A DNA stretch of 64,000 nt from Malaya genurostris (GCF_030247185.1 NC_080572.1:303849656-303913655); one strand, 5' to 3'; shown: positions 1-13,400, numbered from the stretch's first letter. Numbers and translations are program-made. The notes: generated from the letters alone by a model not told the origin.

Positions 1-29
1 TATGGACACTGCAAAAGATGCGAATATAA

Positions 30-580
30 TTTCCGGGCCCTTGTTGCTGCTCACTTCTTCTGTTCTACACTTTGTTTCGAGATTTTCTGCTTCTTGTAGG
101 TCTTCAGGTGATTTCGCCTCTTGATACGCTGAATAATTCCAACACTCGTTTCTGCTTTTTTGGCCAAATCACGTATTGACATTGATTTGTTATTCATGAT
201 TAGAGATACCATTTTCTGGTCCAGTTTCGGGTTGGAAGAACCGAGTTTTGTGCCTCTTCCTGGTAGCTCATCCAAAGAATAGTATTCTCAAACTTATTAA
301 TTATGTTTTTAACACTGGCATGATGAATTCCAAACCGCTTCGCCAATTTTTGCATAGTAATACCCTTCTCACTTAGCTATGTGTCCGGAACCTTAATTTT
401 CACTTCCTTTTCAATACGGGACATTTTGAAAACGCAGAATTTCAACCGAATTTCAACAAGTAAACAGACGAAAGCTGACAGCCAAACGCACAGCATGCTG
501 TCATCTGAGCATAACAAACCATCACAAATACATGCGTACAACACAAATGCATGTGGATAGCTTATTTTCGATACACTCCC
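30..580 (-). mobile_element. DD37E-type Tc1/mariner element, N-terminal fragment
   Basis: On the minus strand this encodes the DNA-binding half of a transposase: a start near 425, a first helix-turn-helix with motif KLAKRFGIHHASV-like, then GRGTKLGSSNPKLDQKMVS and the second HTH (SIRDLAKKAETSVGIIQRIKRRN). It aligns with the copies at 11823-12244 and 18272-19540. The right end GATACACTCCC is followed by TA at 581-582, as in its relatives, so this is a true TIR end next to a TA target. The catalytic part is missing, and the left end merges with unmatched sequence near position 30. There are frame breaks (for example a stop after the first HTH). It is a dead remnant. Confidence 0.75.
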
Positions 581-864
581 TAATAGTTAACAACATTGAC
601 TACGCTGAACTTTTAGGAAAGTTGCTGTTTGTTGCTCATTTGAGAGGAACTCGATCTGTGCAATTTCTACGGTTGCCAATCCATCGCATTCAATACGGAC
701 AAAACAATCCTTTTAATGTATGTTGCCGTCTTTTTATCGAAGTTTACGACAATTTTAATTTCAATGTGTCTAAAAATATGTTTAGATTAAGAATTAGTAA
801 TTAGGTGTCTGTTCGATGTAAATTATCGAAGATTAAGTAAATAAACAATTGTTCCATACAAAGT

Positions 865-1300
865 TCCTGAATTTTATTTCGATCCGACTTCCGGTTCCGG
901 AATTACAGGGCAAAGTGTGTTAAAAATTTGATACCGTCACTTAAAGCGGCGAAACAAAAAACATATAACAATATCTAAACTGGCTTCGAAACAACTTTAA
1001 TCGGAAGCCAGTATCAGTAGACAACCAAATAAATCGATATGGTTTCCGATTCCGGAAACACCGGAAATAGAGGTCAAATATTTTCCAATATGGATCTCAC
1101 TCACTCTTCTCAGCGATGACTTGACCGATTTGCCAAAACTTAGGTTAAAACGAAAGATCTAATATTGAATTCCTGAATTTCATCTGGATCCGACTTCCGG
1201 TTCTGGAGTTACAGGGTGAAGATTGTTACAATATTCATACCGTCACTAACAGTGGCGAAATAAAAATAAACAAACTAATTTCTAAGCTTGCCTCAAAACT
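865..1300. repeat. Two diverged direct units of a dispersed repeat
   Basis: Units at about 865-1090 and 1173-1300 share TTCCTGAATTT followed by GATCCGACTTCCGGTT and, about 40 bp on, TACCGTCACT and GGCGAAA. Related text recurs near 49265-49440 and 50025-50090 and, inverted, inside the long repeat family at 23577-25540. It is noncoding. The family name is unknown. Confidence 0.55.
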
Positions 1301-2784
1301 ATTCATATATAGAGGAGAAAAGATTGTAGAATCTACAGTGAAATAAATTCGTTGTCACACTTTCCAAATAAATAATACTCTTTTTGAAATGTTTCGAGTG
1401 CATATTCGCACGCCACTGTCACCCATCGATGGAGAAAGCATCCAACGGTAGCCTTTGAAGTGTGAAAGCTCTAAGGCGACTGTGACATGAGCTTTTTCCC
1501 AATCAATCTCAGCAACGTTAATAAGTGAAGAAATTTCAAATAAAAAATAATAACACGCAACATTTAAGAAGGATTTTAATCTTTAGGTTTATTATGTACT
1601 ATCAAGCATGGAATTATACTAACACGCCTACACACACACACACACACAAACCGTCGGAGCCCGGCAGACCAATTAACAGAGCTTCATCCAAAACGGGAAA
1701 GTTGAAGGTCCTTCCGTTAGTCGAGTTGCTCGGCACATTGCCGTTCATGGTCCTAGAAGTAAATCTAGAAGCTCGAGAAACTTCGTTGCGGCGAGAGACA
1801 AGCAGATGGCAGAAAAGATACATTCCGTACATGGCAAACGCTCACGCATCACGAATAAACTGAAAATCTAGCATCGGATTGTCGCCAAAAGGGAGGTGAT
1901 ACCGTCGTATTCAGGCAACGTTCGTTCTGTCCGATATCAACCATTAGGCCTGAACGGTTGTTTGGGGGGAAAAATCGATAACCCCTGAGCAGCAGCAAAA
2001 GCAGCAGCAGAAGCGCCGCATACAACCGTGCGCTGGAGGATTTTAATTTATGTTACCCCACGGATGGAAAAACGAGGAAACAGAATTTTTCTATCACAGC
2101 ATCCCACGTCTTCGTCTGCTGATGGTTTGTTGAGTGCATAGACATGTCTATCGATTTTATTGGAATGTTCTCTCAAAAGTAGTGAATTGCGCTATGCACA
2201 TGTGAATCGCTAAAGAGTTCATTGTCTCAACACTACTAAAAATAGCTGGTTTGTTAGAGTTACTTACAGCTTCTCCCCCTCTGTCAATCAGTGATGCTAA
2301 AAGCAAAAAGATAGTTGCTATAGAGACCAGACAAGCCTCAACGATCAGATGTTTTCGCAAATATACTAGACACTAAAAGGTACAGTAGACACGATTGCAC
2401 ACACGAACACACTTTTTGGATTACTCACAAAAATGACACTTCACAACTCTACAACTTTAGCAAGCGATCTGCACACGCTAAGGTATTCTCTGCGACTGAC
2501 TGACATGTGTGCTGTCAGCGTGAGACTACGACTTGCGAGAGCGGCCACTATCAAGGTGAGTAAGTTTTGACGCGTACTGCTTCGTTTCTCTTCAGAGAAA
2601 GACAGCATGCTGAATTGTCTGAATGCCGGTACTGTTTACACCATCCGTCAGCCGTTTCGTGCCGTCAAAATAACGTCAATGAAATCGCGTCAATATAACA
2701 GTTTTGAACAATTCGTTTTTTTCTCCAGAGTCGTTAGATGCAACATCTTAGTAGAAATATTAGTACATGGTTGAAAACACGTTG
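1301..2784. other. Intergenic, no recognised gene
   Basis: Contains a short (CA)n run near 1628-1648 and a CAG-rich stretch near 1990-2010. Open frames here are short, overlap on both strands and resemble nothing I recognise. The gap 581-864 is likewise empty. Confidence 0.5.
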
Positions 2785-4113
2785 AAAGATCCTTCCTTTT
2801 CCAAGAGCTATCGGCTTACTCTCTGCCCTATCCAAGCCGTTTGAAAAGTCAATACAAAGGCGAATTCTTGCTTCCGCAGATTAACATCCGGAAAAGAAGA
2901 TCCACCATCCACCAACTCACAAGGGTTAACAACGTCATCCAGCAAAACAAATCAGTGTCCAAAATGACTGCCATGGCAATATTGGATATTGAAAAGGCAT
3001 TCGATAATGTGTGGCACGGTGGCCTGGTGTTTAAACTGCATCGGTATAATTTTCCCATGTATCTTATTAAAATTATCAAAAATTATCTTGCAGATAGAGC
3101 ATCCTAGGTTTCTCTGAATAATGCACTTTCAGAAAGATTTACTATTCCTGCTGGTGTACCTCAGGGAAGTATCCTAGGTCCCATTCTATACAATATTTTT
3201 ACATAAGACATCCCACCTCTTCCGGGTGGTGGTGTTCTGTCACAATTTGCTGATGATACTGCCATTCTTTACAAAGGTCGTGTCATTAATGCTCTGAAGA
3301 ATAAACTACAGACAGGTCTGGACGCTTTAACGGAATATTTTACAAGCTGGAAAATTGTGATCAATGCAGCAAAAACTCAGGTCATCTTGTTTCCACATTC
3401 ACGATCTCCAAAACTTGTTCCATCAGACGAATGCCGAATACGATTCGGTGATGAGGTCATTCAATGGTCGGATGAAGTTATCTATCTAGGACTCACCTTT
3501 GACAGACACCTGATATTCAGGTCACATGTTGACAAAATCGTTCAAAAATGCAGCATACTCATTAGGTCTCTGTATCCGCTGATTTGTAGAACATCTAAAC
3601 TGTGCCTGAAGAATCAGATGGCTGTCTATAAACAAATCATCTACCCCGCAATTGAATACGCAGTCCCTGTTTGGCGGGGCTGTGCACGAACACATAAACT
3701 TAGGCTTCAGCGCATTCAAAGTAAGATCTTAAAGATGATTCTAAATCTTCCCCCTTGGACAAGAACTAGTGAAGTACATGAGATGGCCTCCTCGGATATA
3801 CTAGAACAAAAATTCGAACAATACTGCACGAAATTTGAAGAGAGGTGCTCAATCTCTGAAATACAAATAATTCAAAATTTGTACGTATTAGGTTAGGGAT
3901 AGTTATAAGTAGGTAGATATTTTAATAATTAAAATAAATATTATGATTAAACATTAGTATGTAAAACAAGAGTAACTAAAACACCTATTATTAATAACGA
4001 ATCGCATGAACAACAAAGATGAAAGGTCAAAGGGTCAAAACACTTGTACTGTAAAATGTTGAAGTAATACACAAAGATAAGATTATTAAACAGATATTTA
4101 TGCAAAAAAAAAA
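2785..4113 (+). mobile_element. Juan-like (Jockey clade) non-LTR retrotransposon, 5'-truncated
   Basis: A 5'-truncated LINE copy consisting of the second half of the reverse-transcriptase ORF, a roughly 200-bp 3' UTR and a terminal A-run at 4104-4113. The 5' end is placed where RT similarity starts (about 2785); no target duplication could be identified. A second fragment of the same family lies at about 53630-53756. Confidence 0.75.
2800..3896 (+). pseudogene. Jockey/Juan-type reverse transcriptase, C-terminal part, broken
   Basis: Encodes the palm, fingers and thumb of a non-LTR reverse transcriptase, which normally makes element cDNA by target-primed reverse transcription in the nucleus. 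Visible in order: a STIHQLTRVNNVI motif, DIEKAFDNVWHGGL (first catalytic Asp of motif A), AGVPQGSILGPILYNIF, the active-site loop SQFADDTAIL (FADD box), then the thumb with YLGLTFDRHL and a C-terminal PAIEYAVPVW region. The frame is broken by a frameshift near 2840, a TAG at 3105-3107 (where the family has a sense codon), and a TAA just after LYNIFT near 3204. From 3208 to 3893 the frame is open. The endonuclease and ORF1 are absent. It is inactive. Confidence 0.8.
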
Positions 4114-4340
4114 CACAATCGAAATTAGTACTGAATCGACTTTCATTCTGTGCGTTTCGTTTGTGCCGTGGAAAAGGATTCTATGCTCATTGGCATTCTG
4201 TGGCTTTTTACTCGCCGTTCGGTTGGATGATCGTTATAAGGAGTAACGTCATTTTTTTCATACAAAATGTCTTTAGAATTGCCTTAAACTTCGAGATCTA
4301 GTGTCATCTCGAAAAAAAAAACCTTTTTAATCCACCTAAT

Positions 4341-4829
4341 ACCATGTTCACATTAGCGCTTATATCACTTGATATACCGAGATGATATGCATATCACGTG
4401 GGAGTGTTCACATATGATCGAAAAAATATCGTTTGACAATCAAATTGTCATATTGAATGTTCCCATTAGGAGTAAGATCAATAATATTGCTTTTCTCTCC
4501 TACAATTCAATCAATAGTTTAAGTCTTGCAATTAATTGTCTCCGAACGCCAGTATTTGTTGAAAAATTTGAAATTATAATGATTGTTTATTGTCACTCTC
4601 AAAGTGACGTTCATAAATGAGTGCGTTCAATGCCATTATCCGTGTTGCTAGTTGCGATTTTTGACAACTCGACATGATATCGCACCCGCATATCCCGGAT
4701 ATCATGCCAAAATGATGATACGCGTTGACATCAAATTGTATGGTATATCAAGTGATATTGCACATGATATCATCGGATATCAAGTATATCCGTATATCAC
4801 TTGATATCAGCGCTAATGTGAACATACTA
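4341..4829. mobile_element. MITE with palindrome-rich termini
   Basis: A 490-bp noncoding unit. The left end ATGTTCACATTAGCGCT is matched in inverse orientation by AGCGCTAATGTGAACAT at about 4811-4827. Inside each end lie ATATCACTTGATAT-like palindromes. The terminal ATGTTCACA resembles the ACTATGTTCACACT ends of the Harbinger elements at 22768 and 35790, so a PIF/Harbinger-derived MITE is plausible. No clean target duplication is visible. Confidence 0.65.
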
Positions 4830-5151
4830 TAATAGTGTAATTATGCCTCATGTTACTTATATTTTCAAAAAAATCATTAGAAGAAACTCTGTGAAGAATT
4901 TTTTTTTCCAATCTTGAATAAAATAAGAAACTATCCTAAAATAACATAACCTTTTCAAATTGTAAACAGTTATGTCAAGTTAATTTTTCTTTATTTTGCA
5001 TCGTCGCACTAATTTATTAAACACTCTTTACCCTATAGTTCTGGAACCGGAAATCGGCAACCCTGCACGCTATACGAAATCGAACAAAGTACGCAGCGAA
5101 CAGAGCAAAATCGCACTTACCAACGCGTACTAGTTTTGCATCGACAAAAAA

Positions 5152-5580
5152 AAATTCGATTTTAGAAATTCAAAAATTTTCTAAGCTCGATTGACGACTT
5201 TTTTCAAATATTTTTGCGATGAAACTAGATCTCGATGTTTCATGCAATTCTATTACATTTGACATAAATTTTTTTTTTTCGATTTCGGAAATCTTCAATT
5301 TTCTAGAGTTCTACAGTCGAGTTTAAAAAAGTTTTTTTTTTAAATTTTAGATCGCTATTTAAGAAAAAAAAATTTTTTCCTTTAGATCCCGAAATTTAAA
5401 CAGACATTTGGCATAAAAATAGTTCGTTTCGGAAATCTTAGATTTTTCTAACTTCCAGAGTCGATCGACATAATATATTTTTTGAAATTTTTGATCTCAA
5501 AGTTTCAGACAATTCTAAGACATTTGGCATCGACATTTTTTTTCGATTTCGCAAATTTCGTGCACCTACTCCTATGGTTT
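5152..5580. repeat. Degenerate AT-rich tandem repeat, period about 120-150 bp
   Basis: Three to four imperfect units, each with TTTTTTCGATTTCGGAAATC, a TTTTCTA motif, an AGTCGA motif, and ending ACATTTGGCAT. The last unit breaks off at 5570. It is noncoding. Confidence 0.5.
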
Positions 5581-7210
5581 CATGACAGATGCGACAATTT
5601 CCCCTTTTTACAAGTAACGTAATAGTTTTTAGGTTGTTTTTGAAGCTTTCATAAAACCTTTTGCATGGTCTAGCAACTTATCTAGAACAACTCACCAAAA
5701 ATAATAAAACTAGAGCGAGAATTAAACTAATCAACATTGTTTATTCAATTCTCTCACAAGACTTATTTCTGGTCAATGTTTGGTTTAAAGTATATCTATG
5801 ACTCATTCTATAGGATTTATTACTTTTTAAGTTAAGTATAATTTCATGTCCGCCATTTTTATGTTCTACCGTTGAATTTATTGACATCAAATCAATTTCA
5901 GAATACAAGAAAAGGAGGAAATACGAATGAAATTTTTTATTTTACTTTCAGAACACTTGCACTAGTTTTGACGCAAAGTAGCTGATTTATATAAAAATGA
6001 CGAAAAATCCGAAAAAAAAAAGAATTTTCATTAGTTATAATTATTATTTTTATTCACGACAAAAAAATTATTATGAAAAAGCCTCAAAGTCGTAAATAAA
6101 ATCTAATATATTCTTACTATGGAATTCATCCGAGTAATTGTAATTTTTATCGTAAACATGTGCATGTTTTAAACCTTTCTTGAATTTTGAAACATTTCGA
6201 AATAGATTTATTGCAGTTTACAGTTTCAATGCGAGATTTTTTATTCAACACTAACTTTAACATTTAACACACTTACTAAAATTGAAAATGTTACTTGAGA
6301 TAACCTTACTTTTATTATTCGATTATTTTTTGTGAGAATTGGTTTTTGTGGACAAACCAGCAACAATTGATGCTTTGGAAACCAAAATCCACGTGTCATT
6401 GCCGAAATATGTTCTCAAATGCTTGAAAAAGTGATCGAAAATTGGACTTCCATAATGACCTTTGTGAAAAATAGTCGTGGCAGCCATATGACCGAAATTA
6501 TATTTAAATGTTAAAAAATTATCCAAAATATTAAAAAAATTGACCATTTCATAATTTCATGTGTTTTATTTAAATTTCAAATCAGCTCTTAAAAACCCCC
6601 TTCACTTATTCCAACGATTTCCCGTTCGCAAAGTAATTTTACGGAAGAGCTGCAAAATACTCCTCCCCGGTGTCGATGATTTCCTCGCGCGAACATTTTT
6701 TTTATCGATGAAACATGTTTCGAGGTTAGGGGACAGAGAAGTCCTAAATTGTTGATTTTTTATATCATTTATTTTACCCCGGCTTTAACTTTTTTGGTCG
6801 TTCACCGGGGGGCTAAATTGTTAGTTTTGAACATAGTTTCGATTGTCTTGCTTGTGTTCTGGTTTCTGGTGAGGCTATTTTGTAGAAAATTCGGCCTTTA
6901 ATTGCTCCGAAAATGCTCAAATGCATTCGCCGTTTTAGCTTTTTCGAGATGAGTAGATTTACTATATGCAACGACAATTCCAGATAAAAACTTGTGTGTA
7001 ACGTGGAACCAGCATTCATCGACAGCTACCAATCGACGCCAGACGACCACCCGATTCTACATCAACGGAACATGTTTCAGAAGTTCGCCTGCATTATGTT
7101 TTTGGTTCGAAATCAGCATGCTCGGCCGTTTTGGAAGCTCGTTGGATCATTCAATGAAACTAGTAAATGCAAATGTATCGGTATCAATAATGGCCAGTAC
7201 GTGTGATAAC
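5581..7210. other. AT-rich intergenic DNA
   Basis: No recognisable gene. Near 6776-6812 there is a TTACCCCGG...CACCGGGG pair resembling text near 20577-20620, perhaps a decayed repeat end. Short open frames at 6992-7206 have no recognisable motif. Confidence 0.45.
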
Positions 7211-8586
7211 AATCAATGAAATACTCACGGACAGTCTAAGCTCAATAGAAGCTCTCCGGGCAATGAAGCCAGGAAAGTATCCCCCATATTTCCTGGGGAA
7301 AATACGGGAACATTTGGGAGCTTTATCTGAACGGTCTTATTCAGTATCGTTAGTTTGGGTCCCTTCGCATTGCTCCATTCCGGGCAATGAAAAGGCAGAT
7401 TCATTGGCCAAGGCGGGCGCATTAAATGGTGAAATTTACGAAAGACCAATTTGCTTCAACGAATTTTTCAGTATATCTCGTCGAAGGACTCTCGAAAGTT
7501 GGCAAACTTCATGGAGTAATGGGGAGCTGGGACGATGGTTACCCTCCATTATCCCGAAGGTATCGACGAAACCTTGGTTCAGAGGGATGAATGTGGGTCG
7601 TGATTTCATTCGTGTGATGTCCCGGCTCATGTCTAATCACCACATCTTGAATGCACACCTCCGGCGTATCGGCCTCGTGGAGAGCGGTCTCTGCACTTGC
7701 GGTAAGGGTTATCACGACATCGAACATATTGTCTGGGCATGTACCGAGTATTGTGGCGCCAGATCGCAGCTAATGGACTCCCTTCGGGCCCGAGGTATAT
7801 CACCCGGGGTTCCAGTACGAGACGTGTTGGCTCATCGAGACCTTCCCTATATGTCACTTTTATACCAGTTCATAAAAATCATCAACGTACAAGTCTGATC
7901 TGTGTTCTCTCAGAAACCTTTATCCCATTCCACGTGGATGTTTAAGTCAATGAAATAAAAGCGAAACGAGTCCTTGCTTTTTTGCAAAATGAGCTAGTAT
8001 TCCTTAGAAAGTCTTCACTTATCCCCCGATGATATTTCAGTTCAACCTCGATCCTAACATCCGCTCGCAACTTCTCATCCAACATATGTTCACCATCTTC
8101 TTCGGAACTAACAAGATCTTTGTGCTGACACTAATTTTGTTTTGCTCCCCCTTCTTTCGTCTCTTCACTATCTCGACGTTAACTAATTAGATCTTTTCGC
8201 TGAGCTAAGTAATTTCACTTTCTTATCCCTTTTTCCAGCAACATTTATTTCTCCTTGTTTCACTCCTTTCAGTCGATGATCAACGCGGGCCACCCGCCGG
8301 GTTCTCGCTGCCCGGGGGTGGTTCCCGCGGACCCACACGAAAGAATACGAAAACCATCGATGCGTACCAACGTCACCAGGATAATTCAGCGTACAAGTTC
8401 CAACCGACCAGACGCTGCCGATGACTAGTTGGAGACTACATCCTTGAAATCTGATCTCGAAATCACATCACGAAATAGAATAAATTACTCTAATTTTAAG
8501 TAGTAAAATTAATGCCCTCGGCATCTTATAGCTTAACGCAGTGTGCCTTAATATATATTATTGAATAAAAAAAAATCAATGAAATA
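7211..8586 (+). mobile_element. I/Loner-like non-LTR retrotransposon, 5'-truncated, with 13-bp TSD
   Basis: The element body is 7224-8573, flanked by perfect copies of AATCAATGAAATA at 7211-7223 and 8574-8586. It starts inside the RNase H domain, carries the C-terminus of ORF2, a roughly 670-bp 3' UTR and a short A-rich tail (ATTGAATAAAAAAAAA). Abrupt 5' truncation plus variable-length TSD is the signature of target-primed reverse transcription. A second 3'-end fragment of the same family sits at about 33924-34170 on the minus strand. Confidence 0.85.
7224..7898 (+). pseudogene. RNase H and C-terminal domain of I/Loner-type ORF2
   Basis: A 5'-truncated but otherwise open reading frame of 225 codons. 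It begins TDSLSSIEALRAMKPG (the catalytic Asp of an RNase H TDS motif), continues with LVWVPSHCSIPGNEKADSLAK (His and Asp of the RNase H active site), and ends in the C-terminal Cys/His region GLCTCGKGYHDIEHIVWAC typical of I and LOA-clade elements. RNase H would remove the RNA strand during reverse transcription. No stops interrupt it, so insertion was fairly recent, but no start, endonuclease or RT domain is present and it cannot make a full protein. Confidence 0.8.
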
Positions 8587-8723
8587 AGATCTTTCATATT
8601 TTGTTAGAAAGCAACTAAGAAGGATTGAACATAATTTTTTTTTAATTTTTATCTACGGCGACTGCTCCTAGTGCATACTCCGAGTTAGAACGAAATTTCA
8701 ATACTAATGGCGTTTTCGTTTTT

Positions 8724-8909
8724 AATTTGCACTACACCGGTGCAGTGCTACACTGAGGCATGAATAAACGAACAAAAATGACGAAAACATAAACAGTAAC
8801 CATTGACTACAATAAACGATTCCATTGCACAGAGCTACACCAAACTTTTGATGAGTGCTACACCAGTGGTTTCGGTGCAGAAAAAGTGTAGCACTGGTGT
8901 AGTGCAATT
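8724..8909. repeat. Small foldback element
   Basis: The left arm AATTTGCACTACACCGGTGC is inverted at the right as CACTGGTGTAGTGCAATT, with inner GTGCTACACT / AGTGTAGCAC pairs. The unit GCTACACCAGTG is scattered between and just beyond the arms. It is noncoding. Confidence 0.55.
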
Positions 8910-10438
8910 GGTAAAAATGAACGGTTTCAGTGCATCTTTCGCTACACCAGTGTAGTGGAATTTAAAAACTAAAACGACATAAGCAAACCATTCTGTTTCC
9001 TGTCATAAGCACGTATTACTTCAGCTAAAAAGCTTGCTTGCTGCAAGTAAACGTTGTAGGAAATATTTCAACGCGTGTTGAAAGATTTCACGCAGAGCAC
9101 AATGATAGAAGCTTTTATCATTTCATGAATCAAACCATATCCAAATCCAAAATCTGAACATGTTTATCAATTTCTATACGAATGGGAATATGGATGAAAA
9201 TGCATCCATTCTACTGTGTAAATGCTTTTTATCACATTTCCGAGCCCATCAGTTCAACAGACTACAAAACATTGAAATCATTAAATCCACTATAACGAGT
9301 TTTAACTGGAATGTTTATGTTATATTTAAAATTTGATTTATTGCTTAAAATCTAGGCAATAACTCGCATGCACGAAAACCGATAATTTCGGTAATTTGAT
9401 TACAAACGTGACAGAGATATTGGTAATTCTCGATCTTCTCGAAACCGGAAATCTCGGTAAATGCAAATTACTTGTTAGTAGACAAGTACTGAGAATTTCA
9501 GGTTGTTTTAAAGTTTGCCGAGATGATCGCAGAGCACTCGGCTGTTCAAACTTCAGCACAGTTTTACCGAAATTCGAAAAAGAAATCTAAGTGTGAGCGT
9601 TGAAAAACCACGGTTTAACGTTTTACTCACTTTACTAAGGAACGCCTTTATACAAAATTTACCTTCTGAGAGAGTGATAAGTTTTTTTTTATCGTGAATA
9701 TCGCTTGTTGTATCTAATGTATCAACATAATGTTTGCTACATGTCATCGACAATATGATCAGCAATTCATGATTAAATTTTCAGTTGTATGACATAACCA
9801 TAAATACCAGAGAACCAAACCGTAAAATGTCTTGAAATGTTTATGCAAGTTTTTGCTACACTTTCCCATTAAAAAATCGTTTTAAATCCTTCAGCGATCA
9901 CTTGGCTCACCCTCACTACGACTCTGTGTGATAACGATAATATCAATAAATCTGTAGTTGTATAGGAGTATCTACACTTATTTCGGAATAGAATAGAGAA
10001 TGCCGTTCCAATATCGAGAAATTTATTTTTATCCAGAATCTAATTACACAAAAATCAATGTATTTGTTCTAACTGCACTCGAATCGGGCGTCTGCATTCT
10101 AAATTGTTGTAAAATACATATCCGAAGAGAGATCTAGTGCGAATTTTTCAGTTCGCGTTAATCATTTTTTATCCGTTAAAACGCACACTCCAATAGATGC
10201 AAGTAGAGCAACGCGGTCTCACACGGAGCAAACACACGGTACACAATCCAAGCAATCATTTGTTCAGCGAGGCTCATCGGAGATAAACAAAAGATTGGCA
10301 TTGGTGACAGATGATTGTATTTTCGTGTTGCATTCGTTACCCAAACGCCGTATGGACTTTAGTCACTGCCTAATTGAAGAAGTAATATTTGTGGCAAGTC
10401 TGTGAGCAGCTAGCTTAGTTCCAGGAGGTAACAATACC
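8910..10438. other. Intergenic DNA and presumed upstream region of the EB-family gene
   Basis: No gene recognised before 10439. The presumed 5' UTR ends GGAGGTAACAATACC before the ATG. No clear TATA box or initiator could be placed, and any noncoding 5' exon is not identifiable by eye. Confidence 0.4.
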
Positions 10439-13400
10439 ATGGCGGTCAACGTTCACTGTACGAGCGTAACGACGGAAAATATGTCCCGACGGGATATGTT
10501 GGCTTGGGTCAATCAGACTCTGATATCCGATTTCAAGAAAGTTGAGGAACTGTGCACAGGTGAGTGGATTGTAACGGTTTACCGTGATTATACCCGCAGG
10601 CTGGCCAAGCAGTGATTTTTTGTTTGGATCCTTTGTTCAACAATGGCAGCTTCCTAATTGCTTTAACTAAATGTGTGACGACGTTTTTTTTGCTTTTGAT
10701 AGGTTGGTTTGACTGTTACATTTAATGCTGCTTTCATAAATTTCATGCTCCAATGAAGTTCAACCTTTTATCTAGTAATTATTTTTTGTACCGCCAAATC
10801 GTTGCACAGTGGGAAAGAATGAATTGAAAACACAAGTTTTTTTTGGAGGCTAATCTAAATCTGATCTAAAAGCTTTTTTTGGTGTAAAAAGAATTGAAAA
10901 GTCGATTCTACGTATTAGGAAGGATGCTCATGTTATCCTTATTTGTGTTGCAGAATACTAAATAAAGTGTTTTCAGAGGAGATATAAAAACTCTAACAAA
11001 TCGATTGCATATAGTATCAACAAATGTTCGAAACACTTTGATTTATAAATGATTTCAATACGTCAAATGCGACCTATCAATATTAGTCTATATTTCGTTG
11101 AGAGCTGTCTAAGTGCGTAAAGGGATGACAGCACTAGACCATTCAACTAGTTTTACGCTAATTCTTTCCATTATTCGTATCCTGCGTTTACATTTTTTTT
11201 CGAATTTCGAAAGGAGACTCATTGCGGTTGCCCAGAATCGTTTTTTATGAAAGAGAAAAGCTGAAAAAGTAGATTACAATATTTTTTCCAAAGGCCGCAC
11301 GAATCTTGTTAAACATTTTTACCCATAGGTCGGGTTAAATGGTTTACTGCTGTCATCCCCACTGTATGTACTCGGATTGTTGGAGTTTTTCACGTAACAT
11401 GAACCACTTGTAGATTCGAGAGTCGTCTCAACACTAAGTTATATGAAAAAAAGAGTACATCGGTATAACAAGATTCGTGCAGTCTTTTCTAAGTTATATA
11501 AATCGACTCTGGACAACCACGATCAGTATTTTTATTGAAATGCGGAGGAAATTCGAAATACCGGAGATTTTAATTATGAAAAGAATTTGGTTAAAACGGG
11601 TTGAATCTAAGTTTATGGCTTGGTGTGAACCGGATTAACATTAGATCATTGAAACTATCTGTTATATTATTTGCACGAATAATTGGCAGTATACGAATCA
11701 TAGATCCACTCTGGTGCACTATAATTAACCCAAATACCCATCAGTAGAACTTTTTTTTTGTTCCAAAAAAATATGTAAGAAGATAATTTGTCGTGAAACA
11801 GGATAGAGTTTCATTCCTGGTATTTTGGCCAAATCATGTATTGACATTGATTTGTTCTTCATGATTAGAGATACCACTTTCTGGTCCAGTTTCGGGTTGG
11901 AAGAACCGGGTTTTCTGCCTCTTCCTGGTAGCTCATCCAAGGAATAGTGTTCCCCAAACTTATTAATGATGGTTTTAACACTGGTATGATGAATTCCAAA
12001 CCGCTTTGCCAATTTTCGCATATTAATACCCTTCTCACTTAGCCCTGTGTTCAGAACCTTAATTTTCACTTCCTTTTCAATACGCGACATTTTGAAAACG
12101 CAGAATTTCAATCGCACAAACAAGTAAACAAACGAAAGCTGACAGACAAACCAACAGCATGCTGTGATCTGAGCATAAAAAACCATCACAAATGCATGCG
12201 CACAACACAAATGTATGTGAATAGGTTATTTTCGATACACTCCTTATTTCACATTTGGTGCTGCAAAAGTCTACTCAAACTCAATGTAAAAATAAATGTA
12301 ACTCAATAACTTTCAGTAGGCAAAATGAAACCCATTCTGTAGACATATTTTTAGAAAATCAAATATTATGCTGGGCTTTATCAAAGGGACCGTTCATAAA
12401 CCACGTAGACCAAAATCTGGTTTTTTTTACCCCCCCTCCCCCCTCGTAGACTTACCCCCCCCCCCCCCCCTTAAAATTAAAAAAAATGTATGCTGGCTAG
12501 ATTTAAACGGCAAAGAGGGGGTTTTGAAAACCAATTTTCATCTGCCATTTTTTGTAAAACAAGAGAAGGACACAAAAATTTCAAGGTTGTGCTAGATAGT
12601 ATTGCTATTGTTAATTTCAATGTAACTTAGCGTTGCACATGTATAAAAGGTGGGAGTCGACATTTTATGACGAGCTCAGATACTTTCTACACTACTCAGA
12701 GTTGGTCATAAGAATAACCATGGAAGAGAACTGTAGTAAATTCACTAGAATAGGAAAGTTCAGTATAGAATTTTTATTCAGGGAAACGATGTTTCTTGAC
12801 AAATACAGATACTATTTTAAATCAAAGTATTGTACGGAGTATTGTTCTGACCGTGTTTCACTTCATTCAGAGTATTTCCATAGGCAGGACAATCTTTTTG
12901 CGACCTTGCCATCACGAAAAATATCCGCCGGGTAATTCAGCTAGTATACTATAAAATAACTTATAGGAATCCAAGTAATATTATTCACGAAGAACGCATT
13001 GAATCGATACAAGAACAATTTCTTTCATATGCACTTCGTAAATTAAACTGGACAGCATTTCCTCTACCATCATATGAAGCACGCTGCATGCGCATCAATA
13101 AACAAACACTTGAGGACTGAGACCAGTGTGTTTTAGGATGTTTTAGAGGGCTATTTTCCCGCTTCAAATCTGATTTTCTCAGAAACGGTGATGAATATAA
13201 AAAAAACCCAACTGACAATCTCTTAGAAAATTAGTTTAGATTATTCTGTGAAAATTGATTCATTGACATTAGCGGTCGGGAAAGTCTTTTTTCTGAAGGA
13301 AGAATTGCAGAGCGGAAAAAGGCAACTTTCAACTTGTTAATTGAATATTTCGCCTTCAAAAGCATGGATCAAAAATCTATCCTGACAATGTCTAGATAAT

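Noticed and set aside
532..804. 90-codon frame next to the DD37E fragment
   Set aside because: Starts in the transposon TIR region and has no motif; chance frame.
12633..12935. 100-codon plus-strand frame
   Set aside because: No family motif, low-complexity neighbourhood, lies before the Jockey fragment in a different frame.
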